Origin: Dama dama
Lineage: Eukaryota; Chordata; Mammalia; Artiodactyla; Cervidae
Direction: 5' to 3'
Length of the DNA: 64,000 nucleotides
Assembly: GCF_033118175.1 (NCBI RefSeq)
Contig: NC_083714.1
Location: 15,562,001 to 15,626,000 of the forward strand
Below, in pieces: positions 1 to 10,690 of this stretch. Below the pieces are notes generated by a model. That model made no database searches. It saw only the letters and a program-made list of their open reading frames with translations, and was not told the DNA's origin. Numbering within the stretch: the stretch's first letter is position 1; each line of letters begins with the position of its first letter. Made by a program: the position numbers and the translations under genes.

Positions 1-269
1 TATTAATAAAATGGACACAGCATTCCTGTCACAGATAATGGGGATTGCTGTGGACTGATGTGGCTCTCTCCATCCTTCTGCCTTAGAACTCACAGTCAAC
101 TTGGAATTCAGCCAGTTTCCAGGGATGGGAAATGAGGTTAACATCCTCTCTGAGTTCTATTCTTGCTTCGAATGAGATGTCAGTGCTGGATCTGACATCG
201 ATAAGGTGTCAGAATAAGGTGTATTTTCCTTCTGTAGGCACCTGAATTTGTACTCTCTGGCATGAGACT

Positions 270-470
270 TTAGGAATCAGACCTGGGCTGACTTCCAATT
301 TAGTATCTTTACTTACCATGTGACTGTGGGAAAGTTACTTGATTTCTCTGTTCCTCAGTTTTTCCATGTGTAACTTCACAGAGTTATTGAGAGGATTAAA
401 TGTACTAATAGAAAAAAAAAGTACCTGAAGTGTAATAGGTCTTTAATAAATGTGAACATTTATTAGAATA
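270..470 (+). repeat. MIR SINE, plus orientation
   Basis: Diverged MIR core: 'acctgggctgacttcc', 'accatgtgactgtggg', 'cctcagtttttccatg' and 'aggattaaatgt' appear in the order of the MIR consensus. Positions 1-270 show no recognisable feature. Confidence 0.6.
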
Positions 471-539
471 TTTATGGGCATGCCATCTCATCTGATATAT
501 AGTTTTTGAGATTGGGGATTATGCTTGATTACTTTTTGG

Positions 540-1600
540 GGGCAAGTAAAATTTATATATAGTGACATGTACAGATATTAAGAGTACCATTCAGTGAGTT
601 TTGAAAAATGCATAATGTTATATAACCCATCACCTCGAAAAGTTCTCTTTTGCTTCTTCCAGTCAGTTTCCACTCCCCAGATGCAATTGCTATTTTTATT
701 TTTCCACCATAGACCGTTTTGCATTTTCTAGAATTGCATATGAATAGAATCATACAATATATATTCTTTTGGGTCTGGCTTCTTTCATAAAGTATGATGT
801 TTTTGATATCCATCCATATTTTTATCCCTAGCAGCAGTGGCTTTCTTTTTATTGCTGATTAGTATAACGTTGTATGAATAAACCACAGTTGATCCATTCT
901 CCTTTTGATTGACATCTGGGTTCTTTCCGCTTTTTTTGGTTACCATGCATAAAGCTGGCTATAACCATTCTTTTAAAAAGTCTTTTTGTGAACTTTCATT
1001 TCTCTTGGATAAATACCTCAGAGTGGAGTTGCTGGGATTGGATACATGCTTGCCTAGTTTTATAAGAAACTGCAAGACGTTTTCAAAGGGGTTGTATCCT
1101 TTCACATTCCCACAAGCAGTGGGTGAGAATTCCAGTTGCTCTACATCTCTGTCAACATTTGGTGTTATCAGTCTTTGATTGTAGCTAGTCTAGTGAGTGT
1201 GTTGTGGTATTTCATTGTGATGTTAATTTGCATTTCCCTGATGACTAAGATATGGAATATATTTTCTTGTGCTTATTAGCTGTCTATTTTTCTTCCTTTG
1301 TGAAATGTTTGTTAAACTCTTTTGCCCATTTTAAAAATTGTCTTTTTCTTTTTTTTTCATTTAATTTTATTAGTTGGAGGCTAATTACTCTACAATATTG
1401 TAGTGGTTTTTGTCATACATGTCTTTTTATTTTTGAATTGTTGAAGCTCTTTATATGTCATGGTTACAAGTTCTTTGTCAGATATATGTTTTGTGAATAT
1501 TTTCAGTCTGTGCATTGCTTGCTCATTTTATTAACCATGTGTTTTGATGAATTGGTTTATCTTTGTACCCCTGCTATTCATACATATTTGAAACTTGATA
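540..1600 (-). repeat. Old L1 fragment, minus strand, with nested L1 3' end
   Basis: The plus strand reads as the reverse complement of an old mammalian L1 ORF2 end, including 'cacattcccacaagcag', 'atttgcatttccctgatg' and 'ttttgcccatttt'. Many stops are present. At about 1345-1420 it is interrupted by a younger ruminant L1 3' end (see the separate entry), after which the old L1 resumes with 'gaagctctttatatg'. Confidence 0.75.
1344..1422 (-). repeat. Short ruminant L1 3' end nested in old L1
   Basis: About 75 bp match the ruminant L1 3' terminus in reverse: a T-rich stretch followed by 'ttagttggaggctaatt' and 'gtagtggtttttgtcat', the same text as at 39770-39815. It is flanked by 'tgtcttttt' on both sides, a likely target-site duplication (TSD). 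Confidence 0.7.
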
Positions 1601-2357
1601 ATATCTACTGAATGAAAGAGTTAAAAGTTGTCCCTCCCTCCCTTCTTCCTTGCCTTTCTTTAACAACACTTAGTGGTTACCTATGTGGCAGTCACTCTTT
1701 CTATTTTGCAGAAAACAGAAGAGTCAAGCTTCCTAATTTCATGAAACTCCATTTTAGTCTAAATGTGGGAAGGGGTGAGAGACAGAAAAACAAATGAATA
1801 AACAAGAAAATTTGAAGTGATTATAGGTGCTAGAATATAAAAATGTGCTGTATGCATAATGAGTAAGGGATGGTTAAGAGGCTTTTTCAGGTTGGAGGGT
1901 CAGAAATTAGAGATGATATTTAAGCTGCGACCAGAATGACAAGAAACCATTTTTTTCTAAGGGAATGGGATTCTAGGCAGAAGTAACAGCTAATAAGATG
2001 GTCCTTACGATGAGTTGGGACTAGGTGCAAACTACCCAAAATACACTGTTAGGCAAACACCTTAGGGTCAGGGGTTGCTTTAGAAATTATCATAACTGGA
2101 ATAAGCTGATGCTATGCTGTTACTATTCTTAGCACTGCAGTATTTGGCAATTTCTCAACACCCTCCCTGCCCTCCCTCCCTACATCCCCAGCTTCTAGGT
2201 TCCAAGATGCTTTGAATATAGAAATTGTGGATTAGCTAACATAGTGGTCAACAGGATTAAGGCTAGGTTGGGAAATTTTTTCCCATCAAAGGTAACCATG
2301 AGACAGAAAAAATAAATCAAGGGTTACATAAATAATAGGTAACTTCATTTGTCTTTG
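1600..2357. other. Intron sequence without recognised features
   Basis: No gene or clear repeat was recognised. There is a short CCCTCC-rich patch near 2160-2190. The short ORF at 1612-1797 has no recognisable domain. Confidence 0.5.
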
Positions 2358-2960
2358 GGCTTCCCTGGTAGCTCAGCTGGTAAAGAATCTGCCTGCAATG
2401 CAGACCCCAGTTCGATTCCTGGGTCAGGAAGATCCACTGGAGAAGGGATAGGCTACCCACTCCAGAATTCTTGGGCTTCCCTGGTGGCTCAATTGGTAAA
2501 GAATCAGCCTGCAATGTGGGAGACCTGGATTTGATCCCTGGGTTGGGAAGATCCCCTGGAGAAGGGAACGGCTACCCACTCCAGTATTCTGGCCTGGAGA
2601 ATCCCAGATAGTTTATAAAAGGGCTTCCCTGGTGGCTTAGTTGGTAGAGTCTGCCTGCAATGTGGGAGAGCTGTATTCAATCCCTGGGTTGGAAAGATCC
2701 CCTGGAGAAGGAAATGGCAACCCACTCCAGTATTCTTCTGGAGGGGGCTTCCCAGGTGGCACTAGTGGTAAAGAACCTGACTGCCAATGCAGGAGACATA
2801 AGTGACGTAGGTTCAATCCCTGGTTTGAGAAGATCCTTTGGAGGAGGGCAGGGCAATCCACTGCAGTATTCTTGCCTGGAGAATCCCATAGATAGAGGAG
2901 CCTGGTGGGTGACAGCCCATGGGGTCACAGAGTTGGACATGACTGAGTGACTAACACTTC
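2358..2960 (+). repeat. Cluster of four Bov-tA/BOV-A2 SINE units
   Basis: Four head-to-tail units start near 2358, 2473, 2621 and 2745. Each begins gggcttccc(t/a)ggtgg and contains the tRNA-like 'ggttcaatccctgg' box B-like region and the BovB-like body 'cccactccagtattct'. The first three are truncated. The fourth is a longer variant ending 'catgactgagtgacta'. All short ORFs here are SINE read-through. Confidence 0.9.
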
Positions 2961-3900
2961 CACTTTTCATTTGTCTTTATAAAATAGCAACATATGAAAT
3001 GTTCTACCTCTCTGCTTTTTACACTTAGATTGTGTCATAAAAAACTCTATAAACAGGATACCTATTTGATAAATTGACTATAATTTGTTTCTAAATTTTG
3101 ACCAGTTTCAAGATAGATGGAAGAAAAGATGTGAAGGAATAGTGAAAGATGGCAATACAGAGAGAATGAAATAGAATGAAACACATAGGTGATTAAATGA
3201 GGTGTGTTGGCTAAGAGCATTAATTTAAAAAGAGTCCTAGGGGGAGGTAAAGAAGCTGAGAAAAGAAACTGGGTGAAAGGGAAGCCAGGCATTAAATAGG
3301 TTTTGTGTGAGTACGTTCCTATCACCCTCTTGTGCCCTTGGGCTATGGGCACCATAGTAGGTTATTGCTTCCTTTGAAAGAGGTGATGGGGCTCTCTAGT
3401 AGTATTTAATACACTTTATTTCTGTATCTTTCTTCTCATGACCTGATTCATGCTCTACACTTATACCAAATTACTTTTATGATTTTTCCCATTATTTCCT
3501 TTCACAAAGCAGAGATTTCTTGTGAGTTAAACTGCCATGTGTCTAATACCCATTCTCCCCTACTTCAGATGGAAAGTTGCCTCCAACCAAAATCGTGTCT
3601 TCTGGGTATCACAGTGAAGACCCTCATCACCAGGGAAAACCCTATGGCTACTATCAGGATTTTGGGTTAAAAAAATGTGTGGTTCTGACAGGACTTATGC
3701 TAGGTGAAGATACTATGTAATTGAGTAGGTCAAACCATGCACTGTGGAAACCAGCAAGCTCCATGTGAACTTCACAGACCATCTGGCTGATGACTTGCTT
3801 TACTTCAATAAAGGAAGGCTTTAGGAGTTCAAGTAGCTGGGGTAAAGTCTGAGGCTTGCTGGGCTCCACTGTGGTCAGAACTGCTGGAAACAGGGCAAAG
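2961..3900. other. Intron sequence without recognised features
   Basis: No gene was recognised. The region may include more 5' remnants of the retroviral fossil that becomes recognisable near 3970, but I cannot support that. Confidence 0.4.
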
Positions 3901-3959
3901 ACAGATTATGCAGTATCCTAAAAGAGTGACATGGATGGCTGCTTCCTAATATTCTCCAC

Positions 3960-4584
3960 TAGAAAAAAACTTGACTGAGGCTGGAGAGAGGAAACCATAC
4001 CAATTTGCAGGACTGGTAGCTAGAAATTTAATATGTATATATGCCCAAGAAAACAACTGGCCAAAAGTACATAGCTATACTGATCAGCTGTGGACCGGAG
4101 ATATATATTCTAATAGAAAATTACAGACTGTCCTACTGCAGGAAAAACAATCTGGTGAAAGGAGATATGAAAATAAGTCAATGAAAGGAATTTATCAATT
4201 CATGTAGGGCATGTGCCAGCTCATCAGGATGGAAAGACAGAATAATCTACTTAGAATAAGAGAGGAGACAATCTGACTGCCCCCCCCCCCAAGAAAAAAA
4301 CTAATACAGATTCTACAGTCTTGGGAACTCCAAATCTCAAATCAGGCCCCTTGTCAGTTCAATTTAAGGTTGCAGATTGGGCATGTGAAACCTCAGGGCA
4401 TGTGGACATGAACATTCTAAGTAGGCAGAGGAGAGAGTGTAAAAAACAAAACCTATGAATCAAACAAACGCATAAGCAATATGAGCTATGTCAAATTACT
4501 AAATTTGTTTGTTGCATTCTCAACAAAACAAAAGTTTGTTGCATTCTCAACAAACTCATTTTTAAGGGGAGCAGAGGTTGGTAA
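3960..4584 (+). pseudogene. Endogenous retrovirus pol fossil: RNase H end and integrase zinc finger
   Basis: Decayed retroviral pol on the plus strand. The RNase H end shows a VH-x-YTD-like motif at about 4067-4084 and, after a frame change, HVPAHQ at 4210-4227 followed by acidic and NN residues. In many ERV families this lies just upstream of integrase. At 4372-4494 a frame reads WACETSGH followed by a C-x3-C-rich end (ELCQ), resembling the integrase HHCC zinc finger (usual form WAHE-x-SGH ... C-x2-CQ). The first His is Cys here and a TGA interrupts the frame at about 4455. A C12 run (about 4280) marks further decay. The match is to motif patterns, not to a database. It is clearly non-functional. 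Confidence 0.6.
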
Positions 4585-4772
4585 GGGCTTCCCTGGTGGC
4601 TCAGATGGTAGAGAATCTGCCTGCAGTGCAGGAGACCTGGGTTCGGTCCATGGGTTGGGAAGATCCCCTGGAGAAAGGAATAGCTCCCCACTCCAGTATT
4701 CTGGCCTGGAGTATTCCATGGACAGAAGAGCCTGGCAGACTACAGTCCATGGGGTCACAAAGAGTCGGACAA
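4585..4772 (+). repeat. Bov-tA SINE inside the retroviral fossil
   Basis: Starts 'gggcttccctggtggctc', has 'gggttcggtccatggg' and 'ccactccagtattctgg', and ends 'cacaaagagtcggac'. It splits the integrase zinc finger from the integrase core remnant. Confidence 0.92.
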
Positions 4773-4789
4773 ATGTGATAGGTAGATTA

Positions 4790-5420
4790 TATTGGGCTGT
4801 TCTCTAGATTTCTAAACAAAGAATATTACCTTGAAGAAGTATAAACTTAGGAATAGGGTTTGTAGAGTATATAAGACATACAGATGAGAATAGTATGACC
4901 ATGGCTTTAGATAAATTTGGGAGAAATAACAGCTAGATATGGAATAGTGGCAGTGATAGGAAATGACCAAAGAACAAATCTTGTAACAGAAGTTATATAA
5001 TATTTGGAAAAAGAGAATGTAGGACTTCAATTTGCCATAAATTCCCCAGACTACAGGGGCAATCAAAAACTTTAATGAATGGATTATTAAAAACACAGAA
5101 TTTAGCAGCACCAGATATAAATGGCAATAAGAGAAAAAGTACTAAGAAAAACATAATTAATTAAAAGACTTAGTATATGTATCTTCCTCAATAGAGATGT
5201 TCAAGAAAGATAGACTGCCTGTGCTCACTTTGTTCTCATATCCCATAAGAAGCACTAACAACCATGAAAAGTATAAAGGGGACTATGAGTAGTAGAGCCT
5301 CGTAAGGCCATCCAAAAAGGAGGAACAATAGCTAGCGGCACCCTTTCAACCTTATCCTATAGCCAGAACCTGTATGATCGATAAAAACTCAAGGATACTA
5401 ACTTTATATTTCTCTTTTCT
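4790..5420 (+). pseudogene. ERV pol fossil: integrase core remnant
   Basis: A frame near 4932-5060 reads ARYGIVAVIGNDQRTN, matching the retroviral integrase pattern around the second catalytic Asp (GI-x-x-x-x-x-S/N-DQ-x-TN; the Asp codon is 4965-4967). After a shift of frame, MNGLLKTQ at 5075-5098 matches the WNGLLKTQL-type segment that follows the catalytic Glu in many ERV integrases. The expected Glu is not preserved. The segment between zinc finger and core is too short for an intact integrase, so part has been lost. Downstream to 5420 the frames are broken. Confidence 0.55.
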
Positions 5421-5720
5421 ATGATTAGATCTGCTTTGCTGTTTTCTCTTGGCTGTGACAATCTGTCTGATGGTTATTATAATAGCAGTTCACTACTGAT
5501 ACAGACAAGAGTACCATACGTAAATCTTGCGGGAGGTTCACCAACTTTATCAAAAAGTACTGTAGGACCACTGGCCTCATTGATCATCATTGTAATCATA
5601 TCAACAGCTTCATTTCTCAACCAAACCAACCACTGCCAGCCCCACAGGATCCATTGTCACCAAGAACCCATTTACTATAGCTTTTAGTAATATTTTACTT
5701 ACTGAAGAAAGCGTAGAGGC

Positions 5721-6044
5721 ATGGAGTCTGCGTCAGCCCCTGTACTTATTGGTGGACTTATTGACTGTGTAGCCCAGTTAATACGAATAGCTGAAGAGCT
5801 TTTACAGTTGATCTCACAAGAACAGGTTCCTTGTATAGAGCAAAATGATGAAACAGAAGAAGATGCTTTTTTTTCTGAGGAAGCTCCACTACCAGACCTT
5901 GCTCATCTCCCAGACTTAGAATCAATACTGACACCAAGAGAAGATGAAGACCTACTCTTTGATGTAGATCAAGTTATGTTAGAAATGGGTGAATTTTATG
6001 AACAACAACTCAGTAGTGTTAACAACGAGTTAAGAAATGGCTAA
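5721..6044 (+). CDS. Open 107-codon acidic ORF within retroviral fossil (function unknown)
   Basis: I do not recognise this protein. The ORF starts at ATG 5721, a few codons after a stop, and ends at TAA 6042. It has a hydrophobic/helical N-terminal third, then a very acidic half with clustered D/E and bulky hydrophobics (LPDLESIL, DEDLLFDVDQVMLEMGEF), a composition like transcription activation domains. It lies between integrase-like remnants and possible env remnants, where some complex retroviruses place accessory genes. It overlaps another frame at both ends. An AATAAA stands at about 6125. It may be a retained viral accessory ORF, part of a decayed larger gene, or chance. Whether it is expressed is unknown. 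Confidence 0.35.
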   Translation: MESASAPVLIGGLIDCVAQLIRIAEELLQLISQEQVPCIEQNDETEEDAFFSEEAPLPDLAHLPDLESILTPREDEDLLFDVDQVMLEMGEFYEQQLSSVNNELRNG

Positions 6045-6179
6045 GACCTCATGTACCCCCACCAACATGTGAGAACTGTTCATTTATCTGTTTTAAATAT
6101 ATTCAGAGTTTTCTGAATGTTATCAATAAAAGTTTTTCTCCTAGTTCTGCAGTTTCATTACTAATCTTTTATAGCGCAA

Positions 6180-6468
6180 GTTAATATTTTATTTACTTCC
6201 GGCAGAGGGTGGTCTCTTTTCTCTTTGTATTTGTGTAAAAAGCTCTGACTTTAGCATGTGGCTCTGTCTTTACTTGTTCTCTTGCTTGGGTTCCTGATAA
6301 TAGGAGCAAACAACAGCAAAGAAAAGAATCCCCTTATGTAACAATAGAGTGACGACCTGATGAACTCTCTCACATCTTGGGACCCAGTTTCTACAATGAA
6401 TGGAAACTAAAAGGGGAATATTCCCCAGGGTGGCATTACAGTGAATGTATTCACACTAACAAGACAAT
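6180..6468 (+). pseudogene. Possible env-like fossil, 5' part
   Basis: One frame has a strongly hydrophobic leader-like stretch (ALSLLVLLLGFLIIGA, about 6261-6308). A neighbouring frame then reads a glycoprotein-like segment ending in a Cys and an N-x-T site (ECIHTNKT, about 6445-6468). Frames are broken. Assigning it to env rests on position after pol remnants and on composition only. Confidence 0.28.
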
Positions 6469-6469
6469 G

Positions 6470-6653
6470 AATGAGTGAAAGTCACTCAGTTGTGTCCGAC
6501 TCTTTGCGACCCCAGTCCATGGAATTCTCCAGGTCAGAATATTGGAGTGGGTAGCTGTTCCCTTCTTCAGGGGATCTTCCCAACTCAGGGATCGAACACA
6601 GTTCATCTGCATTGCAGGCAGATTCTTTACCAGCTGAGCCACAAGGGAAGCCC
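6470..6653 (-). repeat. Bov-tA/BOV-A2 SINE, first unit
   Basis: Reverse-oriented SINE from 'cactcagttgtgtccgac' to 'gccacaagggaagccc', with 'ccatggaattctccagg' inside. It is followed directly by a second monomer, giving a BOV-A2-like dimer. Confidence 0.9.
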
Positions 6654-6772
6654 AAGAATACTGGAGTGGGTAGCCTATCCCTTCTCCAGCAGATCTTCCC
6701 GACCCAGGGATGGAGCCAGGGTCTCCTGCATTGCAGGCGGATTCTTTACTAACTGAGCTATCAGGGAATCCC
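6654..6772 (-). repeat. BOV-A2 second monomer
   Basis: Second reverse-oriented monomer: 'ctggagtgggtagcctat' through 'gagctatcagggaatccc'. Confidence 0.88.
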
Positions 6773-6773
6773 A

Positions 6774-7324
6774 GTATTGTGGCACTTTTACTTGAAAAAA
6801 TAGAACTACTTACTAGGCCATTCAGACAGAATGTGTTAGCTAAAGGATGCTATACCGGCCTGGGAGAAAAAAAGTCTGAGAAAATAGCTATCTAAGAGAG
6901 AATAAAACTTCAGAAAGGTTTACAGATAACTCTTGCCAGGAAGACACCTTTGAAAAAGCTGAGGCCAGGAAGTTCCAATGCAGTACTGACTGTTCCCTCA
7001 AATACTGACCCACATCACAACTACTCTGCAACACTGTTCCTCAAATGGAAATGTCAAGTTATACCAAATAACAAGAGAGAAGTACTAGTACTAGAAGGGC
7101 TGGTTAAAGCCCTAACGAGGAGTGTTCACCTATGGAAAAGTCAGACACTTGAGGCATAGGTTTAGAGATGATGGTCCATAAGTAGAAGCGGATAAAAGTG
7201 TACTTTCTTGGATATAACTGCATTTATAACGAATAGCTGATAGGCTTATTATAAGGGAAACTGCTACAACTTTGACATGGAAACCTTTACTGAGAAATGG
7301 GAGCAATAATAAACTGAAACAAAA
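6774..7324 (+). pseudogene. Intervening segment of retroviral fossil (unresolved)
   Basis: Region between SINE and L1 insertions inside the fossil. A 69-codon open stretch (6950-7159) and other short frames are present. No named domain is visible. It is included because it separates the two env-like segments. Confidence 0.25.
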
Positions 7325-7830
7325 TGTACACCTATAGGTATACAATATAGTGATTCCCAATTTTTAAAAGTTATGCTCCATTTAGGGTATCCTAGTTAGT
7401 GCCATGGTAAAAAATCTGCCTGCCAGTGCAGGAGACCTGGGTTTGATCCCTGGATCAGGAAGATCCTCTGGAGTAAGAAATGGCAACCTGCTCCAGTATT
7501 CTTGCCTGGGAAATTCCATGGACAAAGGAGCCTGGCAGGCTACAATCCATGGGGTCGCAAAGAGTTGGACATGACTGAGTGACTGAACACACACACACAT
7601 ACACACACTTCATCTTATAATTATTATAAAATACTGGCTATATTCCTCGTGTTGTACAATATATGCTTGTAGCTTATCTTATTCCTAATAGTTTGTACAT
7701 ATTACTCCTCTGCCCCATCTTGCCCCTCCCTTCCCCTATCTCCCCACTGGTAACCATTCTATATTTGTGAGTCTACTTCTGTTTTTTTTTTTTTTAATAT
7801 CCACAAGCTTGTTGTATTTTTTTAGAGACT
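7325..7830 (-). repeat. L1 3' end, minus strand, split by a SINE
   Basis: 'ggtatacaatatagtgat' through 'tatgctccattta' and then, after the SINE, 'aattattataaaatactgg' through 'cttgttgtatttttttag' follow the reverse complement of a typical mammalian L1 3' UTR. Confidence 0.75.
7384..7593 (+). repeat. Bov-tA SINE nested in L1 3' end
   Basis: Diverged start, then 'ctgccagtgcaggagacc', 'gtttgatccctggatcagg' and 'tggggtcgcaaagagttgg'. It ends in a short (AC)n at 7587-7608. Confidence 0.88.
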
Positions 7831-8960
7831 ATTTTGAAAATTAGAAGAACTAGGGAGCTAATGAAATATAACAGTATGAGAAAGTTTCACAGTAGACTGC
7901 TATGTGGAAAGATTGATAGAGTAAATAAGGATCCAGGGGACTTAGAGGGGTGATAAAAGACACAAAGAGGAGAAATAAAAGTTATATTACAAGCAATTAC
8001 TGTGGATAATTACAAACCATACCAGACAGCAGATTGAGGGGCTATTCTGTTGCAATAACTGGACAAACTGAGCCTTCCTTGCCCGGAGTAGGTGACTCTA
8101 TACACTGAGTCCAACATGGTAAATAACAGATGCAGTGCAATGGAACTCTGCCACATTAACCTAAATAGAACAGTGGGAAAGCAAGAAGTAGCCATTTATC
8201 CCCACCATTCCAATAAGAGCAGTTTTATAAGGAAAAATTAGTGATTAGAGTTAAATAAGGAAATCTATATATGCAGCAACCAAGAAGAAGAATAAGAGAG
8301 GAACTGAATAGAAGCTAAAAGATAGAATCTATGCTTTAATCAAAGACTTAGAAACAGTCAGGGAAGAGATACACTCTCCACTAGAAATTTTGACTTTAGA
8401 AAATTGGGCTATAATTTTGTGTCACCATAAATCTTAAGGCATGAATACTTGCACAAGATCAGGAAACATATCCAAGGAGAGACCATCAATCTGCTATGAA
8501 TTTTTTTTGGTGAGCAATTTAACTATAAATGGAAAGACCTGGTGCTCCTCAAGTATGATCGATACTGAAGGGTAGCTATTCTTCCAAGTAGAACTTTGGA
8601 ATATGAACTTTATGATGATTCCACAGCAGATTAGTGTGAGCCTGTTAAAATTGTTAGTTGTAATGAAAGAACACAATCAAGCATACTTACTCAGGCAAGT
8701 CATCAAAATACATCAAGTGAAATCTATGAGACTACTCCAGACATTGAAACAAGATAAAGCTTGAACCAGCCTATAAAACAATAGTCAAACATGGTCCTTA
8801 AGTGTCAAACAAGAAGCTGCTACAACCTTGTAATATGTGGAACTGTCTAGCCTCCTGGCTACATGGGTCACCTGGAAAGATTATACCACAATGGCACCTC
8901 AAGATTAGATAAAAATATACTGCAATGTTTGCTTTGGTTGTGTGATTATATGTGTTAAGG
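7831..8960 (+). pseudogene. Possible env-like fossil, 3' part
   Basis: In one frame across this block four N-x-S/T sites lie in the same reading phase: NRT at 8164, NKS at 8212, NTS at 8707 and NGT at 8890. Several Cys residues also occur. Roughly 17 stops are present, somewhat fewer than the about 27 expected for this base composition. This is weak but consistent with a decayed envelope gene downstream of the pol remnants. No fusion peptide or immunosuppressive motif was recognised. Confidence 0.28.
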
Positions 8961-8963
8961 TGT

Positions 8964-9163
8964 GGGCTTCCCTGGTGGCTCAAGATGGTAAAGAATCCGC
9001 ATGCAATATGAGAAACCTGAGTTGAATCCCTATGTTTGGAAGATCCCTTGGAGGAGGCAACGGCTACCCACTCCAGTATTCTGGTTTGGAGAATTCCATG
9101 AACAGAGGAACCTGGCAGGCTCCATGGGGTCACAAAGAATTGGACACAACTGAGAGACTCACT
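8964..9163 (+). repeat. Bov-tA SINE
   Basis: 'gggcttccctggtggctc', 'cccactccagtattctgg' and 'ggggtcacaaagaattgg' in order. Plus orientation. Confidence 0.9.
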
Positions 9164-9361
9164 TTTTTTTCAACCCTGCTCCAAGCAATGGATTGTTGTA
9201 TTAAGTATGTTTGCTCTTATGGGGCAGAATTAGAATTAAAGTTAATAGTGATAAGAAATAAGAGTAAGAAGTAAGAACATACTTAAGAATAAGAACTAGT
9301 AGGGAAGATATTTTCGGGAGAGAGAATAAGTAACAAGTTGTCAACAGTTATGCAGCTCTTT

Positions 9362-9572
9362 GGGCTTCCCAGGTGGTGCTAGTAGTAAAGAACCTGTATG
9401 CAAATGCAGGAGACTCGAGAGATACGGGTTCAATCCCTGGGTTGGGAAGAACCCCTGGAGAAGGAAATGGCAACCTGCTCCAGTATTTTTGCCTGGAGAA
9501 TCTCATGGACAGAGGAGCCTGGTGCGGTACAGTTCATAGTGTTGCAGAGTTGGACACGACTGAAGCAGCTTA
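9362..9572 (+). repeat. Bov-tA SINE (CTAGT variant)
   Basis: 'gggcttcccaggtggtgcta' head, 'ggttcaatccctgggttgg' and 'agttggacacgactgaag' tail. Confidence 0.9.
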
Positions 9573-9892
9573 GCATGCATGCAGCTGTTTATGGTGGCTT
9601 TGTCAGATAGTCCTCAACAAATCTCTGAAATATAGTCCTTTCTTGTTTGTGAAATGATAGTTGTAATAACTTTTCTGCCTACCTTCAATGATAATAAGGA
9701 ACACATAAAATGATACATTTTTCAAAGTTTTGGTTGATATATCTGACAATGGGAAAGAGTATATGAAATCAGGACTTTTTAGGAAGAGTTACAAAATGTC
9801 TATATGAAAATACCTAAAAGTCTATGTGACATGTAAAGATTATCCAGTAGTTTTACATTCATTTTCAAAGAGATTAGAGCTTTCTCATTTCA

Positions 9893-10172
9893 CTGCTGCT
9901 GCTGCTGCTAAGTCGCTTCAGCCGTGTCCGACTCTGTGCGACCCCATAGATGGCAGCCCACCAGGCTCCCCTGTCCCTGGGATTCTCCAGGCAAGAACAG
10001 TGGAGTGGGTTGCCATTTCATTCTCCAATGCATGAAAGTGAAAAGTGAAAGTGAAGTCGCTCAGTCGTGCCCGACTCTTAGCGACCCTGTGGACTGCAGC
10101 CTACCAGGCTCCTCCGTCCATGGGATTTTCCAGGCAAGAATACTGAAGTGGGTTGCCTTTGCCTTCTCTGTC
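9893..10172 (-). repeat. Long double Bov-A type SINE
   Basis: Starts with a (GCT)n run, then 'aagtcgcttcagccgtgtcc'. The linker 'gaaagtgaaaagtgaaagtg' leads to a second unit ('tcgctcagtcgtgcccgac') ending 'ttgccttctct'. This is a common ruminant double SINE in reverse orientation. Confidence 0.88.
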
Positions 10173-10555
10173 TCATTTCACTGGATGTCAGTAAATATAC
10201 TGTTATAGTTGGAATAAGTTTTTGTTTCAGTTTTTTGAGCTTTTTCTTCACCAAATTAAATTCTTCTTGGGAGTCTACTCAGTGCTGCTAGGAATAGTAA
10301 TGAGGGAAAAAACAACAATGAAAAAGCAGCCTTTCAAGAAATAGTGAATTATATTCCATTTAAGGCTAAGATTTTGTTCCCAAGGGAGTTATGTAACTCT
10401 GTGCATTATTAACCCACTACTATCCAACTAGATTCATTTTTTACATCAAAGCTGACTATTCTTGTATGGACAATCATATCTTAATACACTAGAGATATTT
10501 AGCCATTTTCTCTAGGGTATTCTTCTTATTTTCTCAAGGCTCCTATCCCTCCAGG

Positions 10556-10690
10556 TGCCCTGGAGGAGGGCATGGCAACCCACTCCAGTATTCTTGCCTG
10601 GAGAATCCCCATGGACAGAGGAGCCTGGCGGGCTACAGTCCATGGGGTCACAAAGAGTCGGACACAACTGAGTGACTAAGCACAGCAAAG
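10556..10690 (+). repeat. Truncated Bov-tA SINE
   Basis: 5'-truncated: begins 'tggaggagggcatggcaa' and runs to 'gtcggacacaactgagtgac'. Confidence 0.88.

Noticed and set aside
5020..5065. SPDYRG-like motif suggesting a dUTPase
   Set aside because: The adjacent NDQRTN and MNGLLKTQ motifs fit an integrase core better. The resemblance to dUTPase is limited to a few residues.
5430..5490. 22-residue hydrophobic frame that looks like a transmembrane segment
   Set aside because: It is closed by stops on both sides and is too short to assign to an envelope protein.
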